A stretch of 64,000 bases of DNA from Pseudomonas sp. 8Z. Lineage in GTDB: Bacteria; Pseudomonadota; Gammaproteobacteria; Pseudomonadales; Pseudomonadaceae. Position 1 is the stretch's first letter. Every line of letters starts with the position of its first letter. Location of the stretch: positions 445,755-509,754 of the forward strand of contig NZ_LR733827.1 in assembly GCF_902506535.1 (NCBI RefSeq), given 5' to 3'. Of the stretch, positions 38,605-48,133 are shown piece by piece. Under the pieces are notes generated by a model, which saw nothing but the letters and a program-made list of their open reading frames with translations, searched no databases and was not told where the DNA came from. Made by a program: the position numbers and the translations under genes.

Positions 38605-41600
38605 CCACCCCAGGCGCCCCCACATCCCCAGTTCACGGCAAGGAGACCCTCGGCATGAACGACAAGGTCAAGGCACTTTCCCGCAATATCGAGGCCATCT
38701 ACCCCCTGGCGCCCATGCAGCAGGGGCTGCTGTTCCACAGCCTGATGCATCCGGGCAAGGGCATGTACCTGCTGCAGTACCGCCATGTCATGGTGCTGCC
38801 GCAGCTCGATCTGGACGCCTTTCGCCAGGCCTGGGCACAGGTGGTGGAGCGCCACGAACTGCTGCGCACCTCCTTCGTCTGGAAGCAGCAGAAGCGTCCC
38901 ATGCAGGTGGTGCACAAGCAGGTCGAACTGCCCATCACCTACGAGGACTGGTCGGCTATCGACGAGGCCGAGCAGCAGGCGCGCCTGGAGCATCTGCTGG
39001 CCGAGGAGCGCCGCGAGGGGCTGGACTTCACCCAGGCGCCGCTGATGCGCGTGCGCCTGTTCAAGCTGGCGCCGGACACCTACCAGTTCGTGCGTAGCTA
39101 CCACCATATCCTGATGGATGCCTGGTGCTTCTCCATCATCATGATGGATTTTCTCGACGGCTACCGCGCCGCGCGTGAGGGGCGTCGTCTGGAGTTGCCC
39201 AAGCCGCGCCCGTACCGCGACTTCATCCGCTGGCTGGAACAGCAGAAACCCGAAGAACATCAGGCTTTCTGGCAGCAACGTCTGGCCGGTTTCGACACGC
39301 CCAATCAATTCGGCTTCGGCCACCCTGGGCGCGTGCTTGATGCGCCGGAGCCGGTGGAGGATTGTGTCGAACACCTCAGCGTCGAGCAGACCCAGGGCCT
39401 GCAACAGGCCGCCAGCCGTCTGGGCATCACCCTCAACACCCTGGTGCAGGGCGCCTGGGCCTTGCTGCTGGGGCGTTACAGCGGCAATCGCGATCTGCTG
39501 TTCGGCGTCACCGTGGCCGGGCGCCCGGTGCACATGCAGGGCATGGAAAGCATCGTCGGGCTGTTCATCAACAGCCTGCCGCTGCGCTGGAACTGGCAGT
39601 CGCAACAATCGCTCGGCACCTGGCTCAAGGCCCTGCAGGCCGAGAACCTGAGCCTGCGCGAGCACGAAAGCGTGTCGCTGGCGCAGATCCAGAGCTGGAG
39701 CGAGGTGCAACGCCAGGATCTGTTCCAGAGCCTGTTCGTCTTCGAGAACGCGCCGATTTCCGCCAGCCTGCGCCAGGGCCAGTTGGACTACCTGATCAGC
39801 GACATGGCCAACCGCACCCACACCAACTACCCGATCACCGTGGTGATTGTGCCCGGCGAGCGCCTGCACCTGCAGTTGACCTACCAGACCGACTGGTTCC
39901 TGCGTGATGAAATCGAGCAGATGCTGCGCCACTTCCGCACGCTGCTGCTGAATATGGGCGAAGCCCTGGCCAGCGACGCGGACACCCCGCTGCAACGCCT
40001 GACCATGCTCGATGCCACGGAGATTGCCCAGCAGCACGCTTGGGCCACTGGCGACGTGGCGGCGGATGAGGCGCTGTTGCAGCCGCTGTATATCGAGCGC
40101 CTGCAACGGCAAGTGCGCCTAACGCCTGAGCGAATTGCCGTGGTGCATGGCGAGCGTAGCCTGAGCTTCGATCAACTGAACCGCACGGCCAATCGCCTGG
40201 CCCGTCATCTGCGTGCCAATGGCGTGCAGGACGGCGACTTGCTGGCGCTGCTCGACGAGCGCGGCCTCGACCTGGTGGTGATGATCCTCGCCACGCTCAA
40301 GGCCGGTGCCGGCTGGTTGCCGCTGGATCCGCGCAACCCGCCACAACGCCTGGCCCAGGTGCTCACCCAGAGCCGTTCGCCGCTGTTGATTCATGGCGTC
40401 GAGCAGGGCGACCTGGCCCAGCAGGCGTTGCAGCAGATGGCCCAGCCACCGGCGGCGATCCGCTACGAGTCGGCGGCCCTGAGCGGCTATAGCGATGCCG
40501 ACCTGGACATCCCCGTGCATGGCCTGTCGCTGGCCTACTGCATCTTCACCTCGGGCTCCACCGGCACGCCCAAGGGGGCGATGGTGGCTCACGCCGGCAT
40601 GCTCAACAACATCCTCGGCAAGCTGCCGGGCCTGGGCCTGAGTGAGCAGGATGTGATCGCCCAGAGCGCGCCGCAGTGCTTCGACATCTCCGTCTGGCAG
40701 ACTCTGGCCGGTCTGGTGCTGGGGGCGCGCACGGTGATTCTCGGCGACTGCGTGGTGCAGAACCCCGAGGCGCTGACCGAGGCCATCGCCCGGCATGGCG
40801 TGAGCATTCTCGAAGCGGTGCCGTCGCTGATGCAGAGCCTGCTCGACGCGGGCCTGGAGCACACCGCGCTGCGCTGGGTGTTGGCCACTGGCGAGGCGCT
40901 GCCACCAGCGCTGGCGCGGCGCTGGTTTGAGCGTTACCCGAGCATCCCGCTGATGAACGCCTATGGCCCGGCTGAATGCTCCGATGACGTGGCCTTCCAC
41001 CCGCTCACCGAGCGTCTGGCGGATTCGCGCAGCAGCGTGCCGATTGGCCGCGCCACCCTGAACAACCGCTTGTACCTGCTGGATGCCGAATTGCAGCCGG
41101 TGCCGCGCGGCGCGGTGGGGGAAATCTTCGTCGCCGGTGTCGGTGTTGGTCGTGGCTATATGGCTGATCCGGCGCGCACTGCGGCTGTGTTTTTGCCGAA
41201 CCCAATCGCCAACGACGGCAGCCGTCTGTATCGCACCGGCGATCTGGCGCGCTTTTTAGCCAATGGCGAGCTGGAGTATGTGGGGCGTACCGACCACCAG
41301 GTGAAGATTCGCGGCCACCGTATCGAGCTGGACGAGATCGAAGCCTGCCTGACCCGTTACCCTGGCGTGCGTGAAGCGGTGCTGCTGGCCCGTGACGACC
41401 AGCAGCGCGCCAAGGTGCTGGTGGCCTACGTGGTGGCCGAGCCGCAGCCCTCCATCGAGGCGCTGCGCGAGTTCGTCGCCGCCAACCTGCCGCCGTACAT
41501 GCTGCCCAGCGCCTTCATGCTGCTCGAACGCATGCCGCTCAACGCCAACGGCAAGATCGACCGCAAGGCCCTGCCTGCGCCTGATTTCGCCGCACAGAGC

Positions 41601-44600
41601 GAGGCGCGCTACGTGGCGCCACGCAGCGAGCTGCAAGCGCAATTGGTCGAAGCCTGGCAGTCCGTCCTCGGTCTGGCGCGGGTCGGCATTGAGGATCACT
41701 TCTTCGAGCTGGGTGGGCATTCGCTGCTGGCCACGCAACTGATCGGCCAGATTGGCAAGCTCAGCGGCAAGGAACTGCCCCTGCGCGTGGTCTTCGAGCG
41801 CCCGACCATCGCTGCCATGGCCGAGTGGCTGGAGCAGCAGGAGGCCGGCGAGAGCAATACGCCGAAGCGCCTGCCGCGTCCGCAGAGCCTGCCGTTGTCG
41901 TTCGCTCAGCAGCGCCTGTGGTTCCTTCAGCAGTTGCAGCCTGAAAGCCCGGCCTACAACCTGGCCGGCGCGGTGCGCCTGAGCGGCGACCTGCACATCG
42001 TTGACCTGCAGGCAGCGCTGCAGGCCCTGGTCGATCAGCACGAAGTCCTGCGTACCCGTTTCGTCAGCGACGGCGGCGAGCCGCTGCAGGTCATCCTCGC
42101 CAGCGCCGAGCTGGCCCTGCCGCTGATCGAGGTGGCCAGCGAAGCGCAGTTGCACGAGCTGCTGCGCCAGGACGCGATGACCCCGTTCGCTCTGGACAGC
42201 GCGCCACTGCTGCGTGCCTGCCTGTATCGCCTGGGGCCGCAGGCGCATGTGCTGGCGCTGAACTGCCACCATATCGTCGCCGATGGCTGGTCGCTGCAAC
42301 TGATCATCGACGGCCTCTGTGCCCATTACCGCGAGCTGCGCCAGGGAGGTAAACCGGCGTTGGTCGAGGCGCCGATGCAGTACGCCGACTATGCCCTGTG
42401 GCAACGCCAGTGGATGGCCAGCACCGCCTGTCAGCACGAGCTGGCCTACTGGCGCGAGCAGTTGTCCGGCGAGTTGCCGGTGCTCGAACTGGCGGCGGAC
42501 TTCCCGCGTCCGGCGCAGGCCAGCCAGGCTGGCGGGCGCGTCGAGCAGCGCCTGCCGGATGAGCTGGCGGCGCGCCTGCGGGCCTTCAGCGCAAGCCATG
42601 GCTGGAGCAACTTCATCCCCATGCTCTGCGCCTTTCAGCTACTGTTGCGCAGTCGCAGCGGCGAGCACGACATCCTCGTCGGGGTACCGGCTGCCAACCG
42701 TCACCATGCGGCGTTGCAGCCGCTGGTGGGCTGCTTCGTCAACACCCTGGTGTACCGCCAGAAGCTCTCCGGCACGACCAGCCTGTTGCAGCACATGAAC
42801 GAATTGCAGGCGCTGTCGGTGGCGGTGCAGTCGCACCAGGATCTGCCCTTCGACTACCTGATCGAACAGCTCGGCGTGGCCCGTCAGGTCAGCTACAACC
42901 CGCTGTTCCAGGCCATGTTCAACTATTTTCCGGGCCATGCCCTGGAGCGTTTCGAGCTGACCGAGCTGATCGCCGAGCCCCTCGACAATCGCCCGGACAG
43001 TGCCTTGTGCGACCTGCATCTGGACGTGCGCGACAGCGAACACGGTATCGCCCTGAGCCTGCAATACAGCAGCGAGCTGTTCCGCGAGCAGACCGCTGGC
43101 GCCATGCTCGATCAGTACCTGGCGCTGCTCGACGCCGTGCTCGAACAACCTCGGCAGGTGCTCGGTGAGCTTGCCTGGCAGCCCGAGCAGCGCGCGCTGG
43201 CGCGCTTGCACGGTGAGCCTGTGCAGGGCCGCGAAGACATCCTGCAGGCCTTCGCTCGGCAGGTCGCCGAGCAGCCCGAGGCCATCGCCGTGCAGGCCGG
43301 CCAGCAGCGCTTGAGCTATGCCCAATTGAATCAGGCGGCCGAGCGCCTGGCCGCCGCCTTGCAGGCCCGTGGTGTCGGCACCGAGGATCGTGTGGCCCTG
43401 CGCCTGCCGCGTGATGCGCGTCTGCCCATGGCCATGCTGGCCATTCTCAAAGCGGGCGCGGCTTATGTGCCGTTGGCCGAGGACACCCCAGCCGAGCGTG
43501 GCCGCTACATCCTCGCCCACGCGCAGCCACGGTTGTGCCTGAGCAATGCCGAGGCCCTGGCGGAACTGGCCGAGTGGGGCAGTGCCGTCGAGCTGCTGGA
43601 TATCGATACGCTGACCAGCAGCCAGCCCTACCGCGCGCCGAGCGTACATCCCGCCCAGCTCGCTTACGTGCTCTACACCTCGGGCTCCACCGGCCAGCCC
43701 AAGGGCGTAGCCATCGCGCGCGGCAATCTGATGAACCTGGTGCTCGGCGTGCAGCAGGTGCTGCCGTTGACGGTGCAGGACAAGGTGTTGGCGCTGACCA
43801 CCGCGACCTTCGACATCGCCATCGTCGAGCTGCTGCTGCCGCTCGGTCGCGGCGCCAGCATCCTGCTCGCCGACCGTGAGCAGGCGCGTGACCCGCAAGC
43901 CCTCGACCGCCTGATCGAGGCTGCCCAGCCGACGGTGATGCAGGCCACGCCGGCCACCTGGCGCATGCTGGTGGCGCATACCCAGCGCAGTTGGCAGGGC
44001 GTGCGCGCCATCTCCGGTGGCGAGGCACTGCCAACCGCGTTGGCCGAAGCCATGGAGCGCCGTGGCGCTTTGGTGATCAACGGTTACGGGCCGACCGAGG
44101 CCACCGTTTACAGCACCTTCGAGCCGCGCCAGGGCGATAGCGACGGGGTCGAGGTGCCGATTGGCCGCCCCGTGGTCAATACCGCCGCCTACGTGCTGGA
44201 TGCTGACCTGCAACCCGTGGCGCCGGGCGTGTCCGGCGAGCTGTACCTGGCCGGTGCCAACCTGGGCCGTGGCTACTTCGCCGCGCCGGGGTTGAGCGCA
44301 GCGAGTTTTCTGCCTGATCCGTTCGTGCCGGGTGCGCGCATGTACCGCACCGGCGACCGCGTGCGGCGCAATGCCAATGGCAGCCTGGACTATCAGGGGC
44401 GTCTGGATTTCCAGGTCAAGCTGCGTGGTTTTCGTATCGAACTGGGCGAGATCGAAGCGCTGCTGGCGCGCGTTGCCGGGGTGCGCGAAGCGGCGGTGGT
44501 GCTGCTCGGCAGCGGCGACAGTGCGCGCCTGGTGGCCTACTACTCGGTCACCCAGGCGGCGGGCGAGCTGACTGATGCCGTGCTGCGTGAGCAACTGGCA

Positions 44601-47600
44601 CAACACCTGCCCGACTACATGCTGCCGAGTCAGTTCGTACGCCTCGACACGCTGCCGCTGAGCCCCAGTGGTAAGGTCGAGCGCAAGGCGCTGCCAGCGC
44701 CCATCCAACATGAAGGGCAGCGCGACGGCGAGTTGAGCCAGCCCTGGGAGGCGCAACTGGCCGAACTCTGGTGCGAGCTGCTCGGTTGCAACGCGGTGGG
44801 TGCAGACGACAACTTCTTCGCCCTCGGCGGCCATTCGCTGCTGGCGGCGCGTATGGCGGCGCGCCTCGCCGAGCGCTACGGGCGGCATCTGCCGCTACGC
44901 AGCGTGTTCGAGTGCCCGACCCTGCGTGAGCTGGCGGCCAGCCTGGCCGCTGCCGAGGGGGCAGACGAAAGTATCCTGCGGCCATTTGGCGAGGTTGCGG
45001 CGCCGCTGCATTTCACCCAGCAGCGGCTGTGGTTCCTCGACCGCTTGCAGGGCGACACCCAGGCTTACCACCTGTCCCTGGCCATGCACCTGCACGGTAA
45101 CCTGCAAGCCGATGTACTGGAGCGCGCACTGGAAAAACTGGTGCAGCGCCAGCACAGCCTGCGCAGCGTGTTCAGCGAGACGGACAAAGGCGCGCGGCAG
45201 CAGGTCGTGCAGTGGCACGGCCCGCTGCTCAGCGTCGCACCCTTGCAGCAGGATGTGCATGCGCCGGCCTTCGCCCGCACCTTGAGCGAGGAGGCGCAGC
45301 GCGCCTTCGACCTGAGCGCTACGCCGCTGTGGCGGGTGCGCCTGTACCAGGGCGAGGGGCAGAGTGTGTTGCAGGCCACCTTGCACCACATCATCGCTGA
45401 CGCCCGTTCGCTGGAAATCTTCTTCGACGAGTTGCAACGCCTTTACCAGGCCGAGCTCAGTGGCACCCAGGCGGCGCTGGCGCCGCTGCCGCTGCAGTTC
45501 AGCGATGTCGCTGCCAGTTGGCAGAGCACTGCCGGGCAGGCGCTGATCGAGGCGCAACTGGACTACTGGCGGCAGACTCTGGCCGGCGAGCCGCCGGTGC
45601 TGGATCTGCCCACTGACCTGCCGCGTCCTGCCGAACAGGGCTACCACGGGCGGCGCCTGCGCTTCGAGCTGCCTGCCGAGTTGGTCGAGCGCCTGCGCGC
45701 CACCGCGCAGCGCCATGGCCTGACCGCCTTCGCGCCGCTGCTGGCCGCGTGGAAGGTGCTGTTGGCCCGGCATTCCGGGCAGCGTGAGCTGTGGATCGGC
45801 CTGCCGGTGGCGCAGCGTCAGCAGGCGCACACCGACAACCTCATCGGCTATTTCGCCAGCACCCAGGTGCTGCGCAGCCAGATCGATCCGCTGCAATCGG
45901 TGGCCTCGTTCTGGCAGGCCTTGCAAGCCACCCACCTGAGCGCCCAGCAGCACGGCGACGTGCCCTTCGAGCGGCTGGTGGAGGCCTTGCAGGTACGTCG
46001 TGATCTCAGCCATACGCCGCTGTTCCAGGCCCTGTTCAACCTGATCCAGCGTGACGACGTGGCGGCGGTTGGCCAGGGCTTCGCCGGGCTGGCTGCGCAG
46101 CGTCTGGATGTCGAGAGCGACAGCGCCCTGGTGGACATCGGCCTGCATATCGAGCAGCACGGCAGCGCCTGGCACTGCGTGCTGGAGTACAACACCGAGC
46201 TGTTCGTCGCCAGCACCATGCAGCGCTACGCCGACGAGTACCGTCACCTGCTCGCAGGCATGCTGGCGCGACCCGAGGCGCGGCTGTGGGACATCGACCT
46301 GGCCAATGCCGATCATGCCCTGACTCGCCGCCCGTGGAACCTGCCAGCGCACACCCTGAGCGAAACCGAGGATCTGATCGCCCGCTTCGAGCGCCAGGTC
46401 TTGCAGAGCCCAGACGCTCTGGCGGTGGATTGCCAGGAGCAGCGCTACAGCTATGCCCAGCTCAATGCCCTGAGCAACCGCCTGGCCCACTGGCTGCGCG
46501 CCCAGGGGGTCGGTTGCGACGACCTGATCGCCCTGTGCCTGACCCGTGGCCCCTGGCTGCTGCCCTGCATCCTGGCGATTCACAAGGCAGGTGCAGCCTA
46601 CCTGCCGCTGGATCCACAGCAGCCGGGCGAACGCCTGCGTTTCATCATCGAGCACGCACGGCCTGCACTGGTGCTCAGCGAGCAGGCCTGTGCCGAAGTG
46701 CTGGGAGCAGTCGACAGCACGCTCGTCGAGCACCTGCCGTTGGATGCACAGCCCGCGCATGACCTGGCCTTGCCGGTGACGCAGCAGCAGCGTGCCTACG
46801 TGATCTACACCTCCGGCTCCACCGGCACGCCCAAGGGCGTGCAGGTTACCCGTGGCAACCTGAGCAATCTGCTCGCCGGTCTCGACCAGCAGTTGCCGTT
46901 GACGGTCGAGGACGTCTGGCTGGCCAGCACCACCTACGCCTTCGATATGTGCAAGCCGGAGCTGTTCCTGCCGCTGCTCAAGGGCGCGGCCATCCTCCTG
47001 GCGCGGCGCGAGCAGGTGGTCGACGGTCACCGCCTGTTCGAGCTGCTGCGCCGTGCCACGGTGTTCCAGGCCACCCCAGCCGGTTGGCAGCTCCTGCTGG
47101 AAACCGGGCGTGACGACTGGCCGGCCCTGCGCGGCCTGATCGGTGGTGAAGCGGTGCCGGCCGAGTTGGTCAAACTGCTGCAAGCCAAGGGCGTGCAACT
47201 GATCAACGCCTATGGCCCGACGGAAACCACCGTCTGGTCGACCACCCAGGCGCTGCGTGAGCTGCCTGCTGGGGTTGCCGATATTGGCATGCCGCTGCTC
47301 AACACCCGTTGCTATGTGCTTGACGAATGCCTGCGGCCCGTGCCGCTGGGCAGCACCGGCGAGCTGTATATCGCTGGCAGCGGGGTGACCCGTGGCTACC
47401 AGCGTGCGCCGACTATTACCGCAGCGGCGTACCTGCCCGATCCGTTCGCCAGCGAACCTGGCAGCCGCATGTACCGCAGCGGTGACCTGGTACGCCGACG
47501 CGGCGACGGGCGCCTGGCCTATGTCGGTCGTGCCGACTTCCAGGTCAAGGTGCGCGGCTTCCGTATCGAACCGGGGGAGATCGAATCGCTGCTGCGCCGT

Positions 47601-48131
47601 TACCCCGGTGTGGAAGAGGCGGTGGTGATGCTCGATGGTCGCAGTCACAGCCTGTTTGCCTGGTTGCAAAGCCCGAGCCCGGTGGACGAGGCAGCGCTGC
47701 GCCGTCATCTGGAAAGCCTGCTGCCGGCCTACATGGTGCCGACCGGCTTTATCCAGCTACCGCGTTTGGCCCTCAATGCCAACGGCAAGATTGATCGCAA
47801 GGCCCTGCCAGCGCCGCAAACGCAGGCCGAGCAGGGCGTGGCGCCACGCACGGCGCTGGAGCGTGAGCTGGCCGAGCTGTGGCAAGAACTGCTCGACCTG
47901 CCGCAGGTGGGTGTGCTCACCAGCTTCTTCGAGCTGGGCGGCCATTCGCTGCTGGCGATGCGCCTGATGACCCGCGTGGAGAGCCGCTTCGGGGTCAAGG
48001 TCGAGCTGCGCAGCCTGTTCCATAACCCGACCATTGCCGGCCTGGCCGAACAGATCGAAAACCCGCAGCGGCCTTCGACCGACCAGGCACTGGATGAGAT
48101 GCAGCGTTTGCTGGCAGAGATGGAAGACTGA
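38601..48131 (+). CDS. NRPS 2: C–A–T–C–A–T–C–A–T (three modules)
   Basis: A 3176-residue synthetase. Module 1: C domain of D-L type (PLAPMQQGLLFHSLM, HHILMDAW from H168), fitting acceptance of the D-residue from NRPS1; A code DIWELTADDK, whose acidic positions suggest a basic residue such as Dab; carrier S1041. Module 2: C (HHIVADGW from H1223), A code DIVQIGGVYK (unassigned, Gln at position 4 as in Gly-type pockets), carrier S2079. Module 3: C (HHIIADARS from H2262), A code DMPQLGAVWK (unassigned), carrier S3116. No epimerase or tailoring domain is present. The ATG at 38601 overlaps the NRPS1 stop (ATGA); a second in-frame ATG at 38655 with AAGGAG 9 bp upstream is equally plausible. Confidence 0.93.
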   Translation: MTTPGAPTSPVHGKETLGMNDKVKALSRNIEAIYPLAPMQQGLLFHSLMHPGKGMYLLQYRHVMVLPQLDLDAFRQAWAQVVERHELLRTSFVWKQQKRPMQVVHKQVELPITYEDWSAIDEAEQQARLEHLLAEERREGLDFTQAPLMRVRLFKLAPDTYQFVRSYHHILMDAWCFSIIMMDFLDGYRAAREGRRLELPKPRPYRDFIRWLEQQKPEEHQAFWQQRLAGFDTPNQFGFGHPGRVLDAPEPVEDCVEHLSVEQTQGLQQAASRLGITLNTLVQGAWALLLGRYSGNRDLLFGVTVAGRPVHMQGMESIVGLFINSLPLRWNWQSQQSLGTWLKALQAENLSLREHESVSLAQIQSWSEVQRQDLFQSLFVFENAPISASLRQGQLDYLISDMANRTHTNYPITVVIVPGERLHLQLTYQTDWFLRDEIEQMLRHFRTLLLNMGEALASDADTPLQRLTMLDATEIAQQHAWATGDVAADEALLQPLYIERLQRQVRLTPERIAVVHGERSLSFDQLNRTANRLARHLRANGVQDGDLLALLDERGLDLVVMILATLKAGAGWLPLDPRNPPQRLAQVLTQSRSPLLIHGVEQGDLAQQALQQMAQPPAAIRYESAALSGYSDADLDIPVHGLSLAYCIFTSGSTGTPKGAMVAHAGMLNNILGKLPGLGLSEQDVIAQSAPQCFDISVWQTLAGLVLGARTVILGDCVVQNPEALTEAIARHGVSILEAVPSLMQSLLDAGLEHTALRWVLATGEALPPALARRWFERYPSIPLMNAYGPAECSDDVAFHPLTERLADSRSSVPIGRATLNNRLYLLDAELQPVPRGAVGEIFVAGVGVGRGYMADPARTAAVFLPNPIANDGSRLYRTGDLARFLANGELEYVGRTDHQVKIRGHRIELDEIEACLTRYPGVREAVLLARDDQQRAKVLVAYVVAEPQPSIEALREFVAANLPPYMLPSAFMLLERMPLNANGKIDRKALPAPDFAAQSEARYVAPRSELQAQLVEAWQSVLGLARVGIEDHFFELGGHSLLATQLIGQIGKLSGKELPLRVVFERPTIAAMAEWLEQQEAGESNTPKRLPRPQSLPLSFAQQRLWFLQQLQPESPAYNLAGAVRLSGDLHIVDLQAALQALVDQHEVLRTRFVSDGGEPLQVILASAELALPLIEVASEAQLHELLRQDAMTPFALDSAPLLRACLYRLGPQAHVLALNCHHIVADGWSLQLIIDGLCAHYRELRQGGKPALVEAPMQYADYALWQRQWMASTACQHELAYWREQLSGELPVLELAADFPRPAQASQAGGRVEQRLPDELAARLRAFSASHGWSNFIPMLCAFQLLLRSRSGEHDILVGVPAANRHHAALQPLVGCFVNTLVYRQKLSGTTSLLQHMNELQALSVAVQSHQDLPFDYLIEQLGVARQVSYNPLFQAMFNYFPGHALERFELTELIAEPLDNRPDSALCDLHLDVRDSEHGIALSLQYSSELFREQTAGAMLDQYLALLDAVLEQPRQVLGELAWQPEQRALARLHGEPVQGREDILQAFARQVAEQPEAIAVQAGQQRLSYAQLNQAAERLAAALQARGVGTEDRVALRLPRDARLPMAMLAILKAGAAYVPLAEDTPAERGRYILAHAQPRLCLSNAEALAELAEWGSAVELLDIDTLTSSQPYRAPSVHPAQLAYVLYTSGSTGQPKGVAIARGNLMNLVLGVQQVLPLTVQDKVLALTTATFDIAIVELLLPLGRGASILLADREQARDPQALDRLIEAAQPTVMQATPATWRMLVAHTQRSWQGVRAISGGEALPTALAEAMERRGALVINGYGPTEATVYSTFEPRQGDSDGVEVPIGRPVVNTAAYVLDADLQPVAPGVSGELYLAGANLGRGYFAAPGLSAASFLPDPFVPGARMYRTGDRVRRNANGSLDYQGRLDFQVKLRGFRIELGEIEALLARVAGVREAAVVLLGSGDSARLVAYYSVTQAAGELTDAVLREQLAQHLPDYMLPSQFVRLDTLPLSPSGKVERKALPAPIQHEGQRDGELSQPWEAQLAELWCELLGCNAVGADDNFFALGGHSLLAARMAARLAERYGRHLPLRSVFECPTLRELAASLAAAEGADESILRPFGEVAAPLHFTQQRLWFLDRLQGDTQAYHLSLAMHLHGNLQADVLERALEKLVQRQHSLRSVFSETDKGARQQVVQWHGPLLSVAPLQQDVHAPAFARTLSEEAQRAFDLSATPLWRVRLYQGEGQSVLQATLHHIIADARSLEIFFDELQRLYQAELSGTQAALAPLPLQFSDVAASWQSTAGQALIEAQLDYWRQTLAGEPPVLDLPTDLPRPAEQGYHGRRLRFELPAELVERLRATAQRHGLTAFAPLLAAWKVLLARHSGQRELWIGLPVAQRQQAHTDNLIGYFASTQVLRSQIDPLQSVASFWQALQATHLSAQQHGDVPFERLVEALQVRRDLSHTPLFQALFNLIQRDDVAAVGQGFAGLAAQRLDVESDSALVDIGLHIEQHGSAWHCVLEYNTELFVASTMQRYADEYRHLLAGMLARPEARLWDIDLANADHALTRRPWNLPAHTLSETEDLIARFERQVLQSPDALAVDCQEQRYSYAQLNALSNRLAHWLRAQGVGCDDLIALCLTRGPWLLPCILAIHKAGAAYLPLDPQQPGERLRFIIEHARPALVLSEQACAEVLGAVDSTLVEHLPLDAQPAHDLALPVTQQQRAYVIYTSGSTGTPKGVQVTRGNLSNLLAGLDQQLPLTVEDVWLASTTYAFDMCKPELFLPLLKGAAILLARREQVVDGHRLFELLRRATVFQATPAGWQLLLETGRDDWPALRGLIGGEAVPAELVKLLQAKGVQLINAYGPTETTVWSTTQALRELPAGVADIGMPLLNTRCYVLDECLRPVPLGSTGELYIAGSGVTRGYQRAPTITAAAYLPDPFASEPGSRMYRSGDLVRRRGDGRLAYVGRADFQVKVRGFRIEPGEIESLLRRYPGVEEAVVMLDGRSHSLFAWLQSPSPVDEAALRRHLESLLPAYMVPTGFIQLPRLALNANGKIDRKALPAPQTQAEQGVAPRTALERELAELWQELLDLPQVGVLTSFFELGGHSLLAMRLMTRVESRFGVKVELRSLFHNPTIAGLAEQIENPQRPSTDQALDEMQRLLAEMED

Positions 48132-48133
48132 AG

